DNA from: Enoplosus armatus
Taxonomy: Eukaryota > Chordata > Actinopteri > Centrarchiformes > Enoplosidae
Direction of reading: 5' to 3'
Assembly (NCBI RefSeq): GCF_043641665.1
Contig: NC_092192.1
Span: forward strand, 24,060,907 to 24,124,906
DNA length: 64,000 bases
Shown: positions 49,735-58,989 of the stretch, piece by piece
How positions within the stretch are numbered: the stretch's first letter is position 1
Layout of the letters: every line of letters begins with the position of its first letter
Notes under the pieces: generated by a model
Seen by the model: only the letters and a program-made list of their open reading frames with translations
Told to the model about the DNA's origin: nothing
Databases searched by the model: none
Made by a program: the position numbers and the translations under genes

Positions 49735-51635
49735 ATAACTAAAGGCTGGGTGTGGAAAGTGTGTTGCTCCCAACACCAACAAAGCTAAACATTTGAGGGC
49801 TGCATCATGTGAACTAATCTCTGCTCCTCTCTGTGAATGGATCAACTCAACAAAATTCCGTGGTTGGCATTGCACACTAGCATACTGTTGGCCATAACAC
49901 ACATTGGACAATCAACAAATCACACCCGCCAAGAGTGCGCTCATGGTGTGTGAAGAGGACAGAAAGGCTCTCAAAAGTTTGAAACAAGCCTTTTGTTGCA
50001 GAGCAGTATGTCTGATTGCACACACAGATTGATTCGTTTTTCTATTAAGATAATTATTATTTTGGTGTTACTTTTCATTATGCAAGCTGGGGGATGTTTC
50101 TAGTGGCATCTGGTGCACACGAATAAATCAGAGCTGGCAGGAAATCACAGTGACACTTGCTTACCATCCCACAACCTTCCCAAATGACAAAGCTGATAAA
50201 TGTTTTTTTATGACGCTGACTCGTCGGGAGTTGGGAGTGTGAGCTGGGGACACCCATACAATCGTTTTTTGAGCCCTGTGAGCATTACGCTAGTTTAGCT
50301 GGTTGAAGGCTTTCTCCCCTTACAATTCCCAATTTACCTTAACTAATGGTAATGTAATGTAAAAGATGTAATTTCAGTTTTCATTTCAATTTTAATCAGT
50401 CGACCGATTAATCGGATGACCACGAATTACAAAAGATCCCAGCTGTCGCTCATCTGCTCACGTCTCATAAATGGCCTACAACTGTTCAAATCAATCACAT
50501 TTAAATGTAGCGCATGCAAATTATTTTTTAGTTTGGTGCATGTTGCAGTTTTTTCTTTTACAAACTTTGGGTATAAAAACATGGAAATATCAAAGCATCA
50601 CAGTTTTCTTTGTATTCATGCAAGTCTCAAATGACAATGGAAATGCCTTAGTGCATGAAAGCACAATCAATTTGAGAATCAATGCTTACTAAGTAGATTC
50701 CAATCAGATTCTCAGAACAGTGCAGTATAGATATACTCCTGCATGTTGTGCAATATGCTAATTGAACGCTATGGCTCAATTTCTTTTTACTCAGCATTCA
50801 CGGCGCTGATCAATATAGGACGTAATTACGGCACTTTGTAAAATTGTTAAGTAAAGTACAGCACTGATATCATTATGAATCATTGTACTTCTGCTCAGTG
50901 AGCAGGATTTAAACCACACACCACAAAGAAAACTGTCAGCATCTCCACAGTCTTCAAGGTGAAATACAGATATGTTTTCAACTAGAGCTTGCCTCTTCAG
51001 CAACACATTCTTTTCCATGATAAAAGGAGTGAATCATTCATAAATGATAGATGAAATACATAGTGTTGGCCTTATGTGTGAGCACGCAAAGCCAGAACTC
51101 AGTTCAAAATGCTAGATTTACATACCTAAGACAGATACACTGCTGCCTGTAATATGGTCCACATGAATTATCAAATAACTTCAAGCTTTCAAATATCTGG
51201 TATCGGGAAACGTTAAGAATCATTGCAGTAGTTGCAAATAATCACGTACAGACAGGCTAAGGTAGTTTCCGACTGGTTTCAAGATGAGCTGAACACAATT
51301 ATTAAGCATAATTCTGAGAGGAAGCATTGTCAATTTTTCTAATATGTGCAGCAGAATGTCATTCATTAGATATAATGAACTAACAAACCTTCTCAGTTGA
51401 CTTGAGTTGGAATGTCTAAATGCATTATCGGATGCCGTGGATGAATACTGAAGATGCAGCCATGTATTAAATTAATTTAGATTATTTTGTTCTCGTAACC
51501 ACTTTCATTTCTGATACACATAAACTCAAAGGGGAGTAATCTCTGTTTAGACTTCTCATTATGTTTAATGAAGTTTAAAAAAAGACTGTACGCTGTTTTA
51601 TTATAGAGTTTAAAATCCTGGTTCTGCTCGAGGTT
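49735..51635. other. intergenic DNA without a recognised gene
   Basis: AT-rich with short frames only. No repeat boundaries or domains were identified. Confidence -1.
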
Positions 51636-51639
51636 TTTG

Positions 51640-51831
51640 CCTCTTAAAAGGAAGTTTTTTTTCCTTGCCGCTGTCGCCAAAGTGCTTGCTCATGGTGGGA
51701 ACTGTTGGGTCTCTGTAAATAATATTATAAAGAGTACGGTATGGACCTGCTCTATATGTAGTGTCATGAGATGACTTTTGTTGTGATTTGGCACTATATA
51801 AATAAAATTGAATTGAATTGAATTGAATTGT
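51640..51831 (+). mobile_element. L2-type LINE 3' tail with (AATTG)n terminus
   Basis: GGTTCTGCTCGAGGTTTTTG opens a block containing GCCAAAGTGCTTGCTCATGG and GTGATTTGGCACTATATAAA, closing with AATAAA and five AATTG units (51807-51831). This is the usual 3' end of a fish L2 family. The coding part is absent. Confidence -1.
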
Positions 51832-52159
51832 ACTTATAGACGCTACACCGCAAGAGCAGGTGACCAGAAAATGGCGGATGTGTGTGTGAACACTTTGGAT
51901 TGGTTTTTACCTGTTTGGTGAGCAGAGCTATTCACCTAGAGGTGGTGACCTCACTGGAGGCCGATGGTATGCATTAATGCTTTGTGACGATTTATAAGCT
52001 CTTATAAGGCTCTCATGTGCGTTCTGGCAATGGCACCAATTTTGTCGGTGCTAAAAAGAGAACTAAGGGAGGCTCTTGCGGGATTAAATCACAGCAAAAT
52101 ACAGAGAGAACCATACTTCAGCATGGAATCATGTGGAGTTTTAATCCTCTAGCGTCACA

Positions 52160-53620
52160 CTAAGGTGGTGTTTGGGAAGGTGTCATTCTAATGATCAGAA
52201 GGGTGCTCAGCTCCATCTACAACTGCAACAACATCTCCAACACCTACCCCATCACCTTCAGCCTCCTGGAGAAACACCTCCTCCATGCAGAGGATGACAG
52301 CAGGAAGGTGTTCAAGGCAAAGTTCGGGAGTCCCTCAGAAAATGCATGCAAGTAGCCTATTAATTTATTGTAAGTTATCCTATTAGGCTGTATTAAAGTT
52401 AGCCTTTATATATTGTAGGTAATAATAATAATAATAATAATATTGTGTAATATTACATTAGCCTATTGTTGTCAATAAGCTATTGAAAGTTTTAGCCTTG
52501 GATTCAAACTGTAAAAAACACATAGGGTCTATAAAGAAAGGATTTATAAATGTTTCCTGGCCTAAAATATGTTCAGCAGTTAAATAAAACAGACAAATGA
52601 TGGAATTTAATCGGGACTCGACTTTTGATTGAAGTTTTACGGTAGGCTATTCATGTTTTTTTACAGCTCTCTATAATAATGAATGATAATAACGATCACC
52701 AATATCGTCATAATAATCTTTATTTATAGCACATACAATTCATACGATCGAATGCAATAAAATGTTCTTACCTCATAAAAACATATATAATGTAAATATT
52801 TACCTTTTTTTTAATCAAGGAATAAGGAATAAGATAAAAAGATCCTAAATTAAATTAGAAATATGTATATTAATAATATACTATAAATTAATATATTATA
52901 AATTTATAATAATGTATCTGAATGTTATTGACAAGTAAATAAGCTATATTTAGTATTTTGAAGTTACCTATTTTAATAGCTTATTAAAGTTTGTAGGAGA
53001 AATAATACTTTTGCAGCCAGGCACATTTACCTATAAAATATAAATTAAACAATATGCAAAATCTTATTATAGCCTATGTATTTTACAGGTGGACGCTGAA
53101 AACCTGACGTCCCTGCATCCTCTGATCGCATCGATGTTGGACCCTCCCCACAATCATCTGAGATTTCTTCCTCTTGCTGAGAAGGTGACCGCAAAAAAAA
53201 AAAACAGCTGTTGGAATTGGCAGGGTCAGTGGACTTGGCATCCATCAGTGGCCTTGAGACCGCTGCTGCTGCTGCTGCTTCCGCCTTGGAGACAGGGCGA
53301 CCCGCTGCCGCCGGCAATGCCGTGATGCTACTTCTGGGAGGGGACAATTACCACAACCCGGCACATGTAGAGGGAGAGGCGGAGAGTGAGGCGTAAAGGT
53401 ACTTGAGGGAAATCTTCCCGTCCCTTGAAAATAATCCCCTTCACTGGTGGAAAGAACACGAGAGAAGATTCCAGAGGCTTGCCAGCCTAGCAAGGTGCTA
53501 TCTGGCCATCCCTGGGACATCATGCCCTCAGAGTGGGTGTTCTCCGCTGCAGGCATCACGGTCAACAGACTAGGAACCAGAATCACCCCAGACCATGTGG
53601 ATATGTTGAGAAATCATTAG
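52160..53620 (+). pseudogene. hAT transposase remnant (ZBED type)
   Basis: After an acceptor-like tttacag at 53082-53088, the frame gives SLHPLIASMLDPPHNHLRFL, the LASxLDPRxKxLKFL-like region of hAT transposases. A one-base slip in a poly(A) run at about 53193-53204 moves the frame to LLELAGSVDLASI. After about 53396 come IFPSLENNPLHWWKEHERRF and LARCYLAIPGTS, the C-terminal dimerisation region. A stop and a second frameshift break it. A possible upstream piece at about 52190-52360 (TFSLLEKHLLHAEDD) is separated by an AT-rich 700-bp interval holding (AAT)n. Terminal repeats not found. Confidence -1.
52421..52443. repeat. (AAT)n microsatellite
   Basis: About seven AAT units within the AT-rich gap of the hAT remnant. 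Confidence -1.
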
Positions 53621-53738
53621 TTCGAATCGAAATGTTTTGTTGTTAATATTAAGTGCAGTTGTAGCCTAGCTACTTCATTTAAATGGAACAGTGGAAGAAT
53701 TTGTAGGGGAAATACTGAACGGCAGTATTCAATTCCTC

Positions 53739-54964
53739 TCAGATAAAGTAATTTGTGTCAATCAGTATCTTTAAACACAAACACAACTCCACAGGTACTA
53801 TTCCCTCCAATAAGTCATGTAAAAAGTCAGGTGGAAAACCTGTTACACAGTGGAAGTAGGTTAGTTTGTTTCGGACACAGTCCCTTTTCACTCCATCAAC
53901 AACAAGACCCCTGTTCTCTCTTACTCTCTGAACAGCTTCGGCGTGCAATATTCGTTCACAGTGGAAACAAACCATCCCTTACAGAGACACTCTGAATAGC
54001 ATTATGGCTGGCTAAGCAGAATCTACAAAATGTATCAACATACTCTTGAAACCCAGCCAAAGAATGACCCCCTAAATTGTCTGATGACACATACAGGACT
54101 GTGCCTTTGATGCAGGTACCCAACCTATCAATGTGAAATCCCTGGTTTTCAAGTACACAAAGCTCCCTAAGAAGTGGTTCACTAATTGGTTCATAACCGA
54201 AAGTCTTACTTTTATATGCTGGTTGTATACTGGATAAGGCTGATCTGTATCTGACAGGCAAATCTGCAAATGCCCAATGAATAGTAGTAAGTGTTTTTTT
54301 TTCTTCCTGGAAGTTCCTAAAGGGTTGCATATTCATCAATATTTAATCCTTGAGAAATACCTAACTCTTCCCCTGAAAGAAGTGGATTATCTTTGAAGTA
54401 TAGCCCATCACGCAATAATTTGTACTGACCAAACTGAGATTTTGCGTTTGACTGTTTTGTCAATTACGTCACCCCTATTTGATCATTTTTGGAAGTGCAA
54501 TTGAAATTGGGACATATACAAACGCTTTCTTGTGCAGACCATCTAAAACATATTCAACTGGCTCGATAACATCAGATATTTGCCTTGTAAAGTGGCTCTC
54601 TGAAAGACAGCCAAGAGGATTGGTTTTCTGGAGGGTCTCGGTCGCTAACTTCGGTGTGGCATCATTTATATTTAAGTTCTCTCTCTCTTTAAGAACTTCT
54701 TCAGCAATGTTTTTTCAAAGTTCACCAGCTAAAATACCAATTTCTTGAAATTCCTTAATTATTTCCTCCTTCCTGCTCCGTTTCTTTTAGTGGGCCATGA
54801 AGAAGCTCTGCTTCAAAATATTGTAAAGAGTTTGAGTTATGATATAGACTTTGGTGTGATGTAAAACTGCAGTTAACACTTGATTTTAAAGCACTACGAC
54901 TATATGGGCAAATCCATGTTGTCTCACATGTGTTTGGAGAGACCTTTGTGACTGGAAATAGCAC
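53739..54964 (-). pseudogene. broken ORF of a fish repeat-protein type, superfamily unassigned
   Basis: Minus strand, in order: a 5' frame ending ELLHGPLKETEQE (to about 54755), CLSESHFTRQISDVIEPVEY and GLHKKAFVYVPI (within 54640-54500), then 54339-53956 with YEPISEPLLRELCVLENQGF, CIKGTVLYVSSDNLGGHSLA and YVDTFCRFCLASHNA. A one-step frame change follows into 53975-53739 with GVKRDCVRN, FHCVTGFPPDFLHDLLEGIV and PVELCLCLKILI. I recognise this order from multi-copy uncharacterised fish proteins, likely transposon-encoded, but cannot name the transposase family. A CxxC next to a Cys/His-rich stretch hints at metal binding. At least three frame breaks; non-functional. Confidence -1.
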
Positions 54965-55330
54965 ATCACTGTAAATGAGAGCTAACCCTCTTCTCGAGTG
55001 GCTCTGAGAGATATTTCGTCCTTAATTTTCCTTAATTAAGTTTTCTAGGTTTTGCTGAGCAAGAATTTTGTGCGAAAGGAAATAAAAGCAGGTCCCAAAT
55101 GAGGCTGGTTGCTTTTGATGACGAAAGCAAATAAAAGCCCTGGCTGAGAATTGCAGTTTTACTCTCGATTGTATTTCTCAAACAAATATTTTACTACAAT
55201 TGACTCATAAATCAATGTGCATTATTTGCTCATTCACATGCTAGCAGCCTAGAGCCCACAGGCAGCCAACTAAATTATACAAACACTTCCCCGCCTCGTG
55301 TCTCTACTGTCCTGTCAAATAAAGGGAAAG

Positions 55331-55351
55331 ATATATATATATATATATATA
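55331..55351. repeat. (AT)n microsatellite
   Basis: About ten AT units followed by TTTTATATTTATT. Confidence -1.
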
Positions 55352-55744
55352 TTTTTATATTTATTGGTAAGAGTAGTAGCACCCTTAAAATCTTACCCAT
55401 ACCCATCCCTACATAATTAACCATTTATTAATGCTCTTTGCGACCCTTATTGTAAAATTGAAAACGTGTATTCATTTATACACTTCATAAATGCATAATA
55501 ATGCTGAAAAAGCAAAGATCTATAAAGGTACATGGTGCACACCAATAGAAGATACTGTAGTAAAAGACCAAGAAAGCTCTTTTCACTAAAATTAAGTCTT
55601 ACCTCATGGTACAGCTTTGATCCCGTCATATCATGAGTAAACTATAGGCTGCTTGCATCTCTTTAATATATATTTCTGTTTTTCTCACACTATGTGAAAA
55701 TGCCATCATGGCGGACTTTTTTGTAGAGCACATTGAGCTGTAGA

Positions 55745-55968
55745 CAGGGTTGCAACGGTATGATTTTCACAGAACGATAACCACCTCAGAAAATATCACA
55801 TTTCACTGTATCATGTTATATGGTATTGCACAATTATTATCATTATCAGTTACAATGGAATGAAAGGCATGAAAATAGAATGTTTTTTTTGGTTTAAGGA
55901 ACGCTTTATAATAATTTCAACACTAATATGGTAGAATTCAATATTTAATTTACACTGCTGCAACCCTA
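55745..55968. mobile_element. hAT-type MITE with exact 8-bp duplication
   Basis: It begins CAGGGTTGCAACGG and ends GCTGCAACCCTA, an inverted pair with one changed end base. GCTGTAGA flanks it on both sides (55737-55744 and 55969-55976), the 8-bp duplication expected for hAT elements. Length 224 bp, no coding. It split an older repeat whose TATAGCGCCA block lies at about 56059. Confidence -1.
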
Positions 55969-56493
55969 GCTGTAGATTGTGTGTCAAATTTCAAATCAAT
56001 TGGACACATGGTGTGGGTGGCCAGTCTTTCAAAGTTTTCACTTTTTTTGGCTGTTAAATATAGCGCCATAATTATGATTAAGTAATGCTTATTCAGCATT
56101 CTTGTGCATTTATGAAGCGTTACTGGTACAGTCAGAGATGACGGACCCAAACGCAGATTCAGACTGAATGTCAAAAAGTTTATATGGAGGCGCAAGGAGA
56201 GAAGGTGAAACATGAGGGGGAAAACAACACTACGCATGAATTATGCTGAGAGGCAGAGAGTGAGCAGAGAGTGAGTGGGTGACGATCTGGCGCCGAGTGG
56301 GTGAAGAGCCGGGGTTGAAATACCGCTGGGTTGATGAGTAGAGGGACAGCAGGTGGACAGGTTCAGCAGGGATTCAGTAGCTAGGAGAGCCAGAGAGGGA
56401 TTGTCACGCCCGCACCACAGACACTGAGGGCCCTATTTAAACGATCTATAGCGCATGGTCTAAAGCATTTGACCATGCGCTGCAATGATCTCA

Positions 56494-56568
56494 ATGGTAA
56501 ATTATCTCACTTATATAACGCTTTTCAACCTTCACGGCTCCCAAAGCGCTTTACAGCTAAGTCTCAGA
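56494..56568 (-). mobile_element. tRNA-derived SINE, tail half (copy 6, interrupted)
   Basis: AATGGTAAATTATCTCACTT through AAAGCGCTTTACAGCTAAGT and CTCA. The unit continues at 58785 after the LINE insertion. Confidence -1.
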
Positions 56569-58788
56569 ATCAGAATCAGAATCAGAAACTGTTTATTGCC
56601 AAGTAACATACATTACAAGGAATTTGCTGTGGTCTGAAGGTGCTATTGTTTTGATAACAAATAAGTAGAATATAAAAGCTAAAATAACAATAAGAATAAA
56701 AATAAAAATAAGATAAGATAAATAACAACAGTGCAGTGACCAGAATAAAGTAAAGTGTCCAGATAAAGTGTCCAGTAGGGGGTGAGTGCGTTAATGTAAC
56801 GCAGTGGGGACAGGGGTGATGTACGTTAATATAACGTATAGCTTGTGGTAGTGTTCGGGGGGGTGTCAGTGAGAGTTTGTCAGGTTGACTGCAGAGGGGA
56901 AGAAACTGTTTTTGTGGCGGGAGGTTTTGGTCCTGATGGACCGCAGCCTCCTGCCAGAGGGGAGGGGGTCGAACAGATGGTGTCCGGGGTGGGAGGGGTC
57001 GGCAGCGATCTTCCCTGCTCTCCTCAGGGTCCTGGAGGAGTACAGGTCCTGAAGAGATGGGAGGTTGCAGCCGATCACCCTCTCTGCAGAGCGGATGATA
57101 CGCTGCAGTCTGCGTCTGTCCTTGGTGGAGGCAGCAGCGTACCAGACGGTGATGGAGGAGGTGAGGATGGACTCTATGATGGCAGTGTAGAAGTGAACCA
57201 GCATTGTTTGTGGCAGGTTAAACTTCCTCAGCTGCCTCAGGAAGTACATCCTCTGTTGGGCTTTCTTGATGAGGGAGCTGATGTTCAGCTCCCACCGGAG
57301 GTCCTGGCTGATGATGGAGCCCAGGAAACGGAAGGACTCCACAGTGTCCACTGGAGAGTCACACAGGGTGATGGGGGCGGGTGGGGCTGCGCTCTTCCTA
57401 AAGTCAACAACCATCTCCACTGTCTTTGAAGCGTTAAGCTCCAGGTTGTTGCTGTTGCACCAGGTCACCAGGTGGTCAATCTCCCACCTGTAGGCAGACT
57501 CATCCTCTCCAGAGATGAGTCCGATGAGGGTGGTGTCGTCCGCGAACTTCAGGAGTTTGACGGACTGGTGACTGGAGGTGCAGCTGTTGGTGTACAGGGA
57601 GAAGAGTAGTGGAGAAAGAACGCAGCCTTGAGGGGAGCCGGTGCTGATCGTCCGCGAGTCTGAGACGTGTTTCCCCAGCTTCACGTGCTGCTTCCTGTCA
57701 GACAGGAAATCTGTGATCCACCTGCAGGTGGGGTCAGGCACGTTGAGCTGGGAGAGCTTGTCCTGAAGAAGAGCCGGGACGATGGTGTTGAAGGCAGAGC
57801 TGAAGTCCACAAACAGGATCCTGGCATAGGATCCTGCGGAGTCCAGGTGCTGGAGGATGAAGTGTAGAGCCAGGTTGACGGCGTCGTCTACAGACCTGTT
57901 GGCTCTGTAGGCGAACTGCAGGGGGTCCAGCAGAGAGTCTGTGATGGATTTGAGGTGGGACAGGACCAGGCGTTCAAATGATTTCATGACCACAGAGGTC
58001 AGGGCGACGGGTCTGTAGTCATTTAATCCTGTGGGCCCTGGTTTTTTGGGGACGGGGATGATGGTGGAGGCCTTGAAGCAGGCTGGCACGTGGCATGTCT
58101 CCAGTGAGGTGTTGAAGATGTCCGTGAACACCGGAGACAGCTGATCGGCGCAGCGCTTCAGGCAGGATGGGGAGATGGAGTCTGGTCCAGCAGCTTTACG
58201 CGGGTTTTGTCTCTTGAAGAGCCTGTTCACATCTCTTTCAAGGACAGACAGAGGTGTCGATGCTGGAGGAGTGGGGGGCGCTGTGGGGGGCAGCTGTGGT
58301 GGTAGGAGGTGTGAGAGTTCAGCCCCAGGTGTGATGAGGGGGTTGGGGCTGTTGGGCTGGAGCTGGTGGGTGATGGTGTGGGGGATGGTGTCAGGACTGT
58401 CCCATTGTCTTTCAAAGCGACAGTAGAAGTCGTTGAGGCAGTTGGCGAGGCGTCGGTCGTTAGCAGAGTTGGGGGCTCTTGGCTTGTAGTTGGTGATCTG
58501 CCTGAGCCCCCTCCACACAGAAGCAGAGTCGTTGGAGGAGAACTGGTTTTGTAGTCTCTCTGAGTACAGTCGTTTAGCTTCCCTCACCGCCTTGCTAAAC
58601 TTGTACTTGGCTTCCTTAAACTCCACTCTGTTGCCACTCTTAAACGCCTCTTCCTTTTCCAACCTCAGCTGTCGCAGTCTTGCTGTGAACCAGGGTTTGT
58701 CGTTGTTGTAACTCACCCTGGTCCGAGTTGGTACACAGCAGTCCTCACAGAAGCTGATATATGAAGTCACAGCCTCTGTGTACTCATT
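56565..58788 (-). mobile_element. CR1/Rex1-like LINE, 5'-truncated, inserted in a SINE
   Basis: It occupies the gap between the two SINE halves, with CTCA at both joins (about 56564-56568 and 58785-58788) as a probable short target duplication. The minus-strand 3' UTR ends with CAATAAACAG and repeated TTCTGA units (plus strand 56566-56588). The ORF begins at the truncation point without an ATG, so the N-terminal endonuclease region was never copied in, as is usual for LINE insertions. Confidence -1.
56866..58770 (-). CDS. LINE reverse transcriptase (endonuclease domain truncated), uninterrupted
   Basis: 634 codons without a stop, 5'-truncated: the frame enters at a GTG and has no true start. 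Residues 1-180 are the inter-domain region (KPWFTARLRQLRLEKEEAF; a Pro-rich linker at about 155-175). The RT domain follows: RKAAGPDSISPSCLK (about 191-205), NDYRPVALTSVVMKSFERL (about 250-268), motif A FVDFSSAF (about 320-327) with its catalytic Asp, motif B TGSPQGCVLSPLLF (about 377-390), and motif C FADD (about 409-412) with both Asp present. The C-terminal part includes SSLIKKAQQRMYFLRQLRKF and a Cys/His-poor tail ending NLTNSH. It would copy LINE RNA at nicked DNA, but the missing endonuclease means this copy cannot mobilise itself. Confidence -1.
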   Translation of the reverse strand: MTSYISFCEDCCVPTRTRVSYNNDKPWFTARLRQLRLEKEEAFKSGNRVEFKEAKYKFSKAVREAKRLYSERLQNQFSSNDSASVWRGLRQITNYKPRAPNSANDRRLANCLNDFYCRFERQWDSPDTIPHTITHQLQPNSPNPLITPGAELSHLLPPQLPPTAPPTPPASTPLSVLERDVNRLFKRQNPRKAAGPDSISPSCLKRCADQLSPVFTDIFNTSLETCHVPACFKASTIIPVPKKPGPTGLNDYRPVALTSVVMKSFERLVLSHLKSITDSLLDPLQFAYRANRSVDDAVNLALHFILQHLDSAGSYARILFVDFSSAFNTIVPALLQDKLSQLNVPDPTCRWITDFLSDRKQHVKLGKHVSDSRTISTGSPQGCVLSPLLFSLYTNSCTSSHQSVKLLKFADDTTLIGLISGEDESAYRWEIDHLVTWCNSNNLELNASKTVEMVVDFRKSAAPPAPITLCDSPVDTVESFRFLGSIISQDLRWELNISSLIKKAQQRMYFLRQLRKFNLPQTMLVHFYTAIIESILTSSITVWYAAASTKDRRRLQRIIRSAERVIGCNLPSLQDLYSSRTLRRAGKIAADPSHPGHHLFDPLPSGRRLRSIRTKTSRHKNSFFPSAVNLTNSH

Positions 58789-58963
58789 AACCCATTGGCG
58801 ACCGAGCTGCGAGGTGCTGGTCTCGGGTGCAACTTAGGGTTCAGTGTCTTGCTCAAGGACACTTCGACATGATGGGGGCAGCCGGGGATCGAACCCCCAA
58901 CCCGCTCTAACCAGCTTTTCCTCCCATGTGACAGTGCTAACCACTGCGCAACCATGCCGCCCA
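58785..58963 (-). mobile_element. tRNA-derived SINE, head half (copy 6, interrupted)
   Basis: From CTCATTAACCCATTGGCGAC to the head (GGTTGCGCAGTGGTTAGCAC on minus, B box GGTTCGATCCC). Compared with the copy at 36.12 kb, a short (CACTCACACATTCACAC) segment and a few body bases are missing. Confidence -1.
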
Positions 58964-58989
58964 TGCTGCCTGCTGGCGCATGGAGAGCT

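Noticed and set aside
56845..57429. Plus-strand 194-codon frame opposite the LINE ORF
   Set aside because: It is the antisense shadow of the reverse-transcriptase gene; its Gly/Val/Asp-rich content follows from the other strand.
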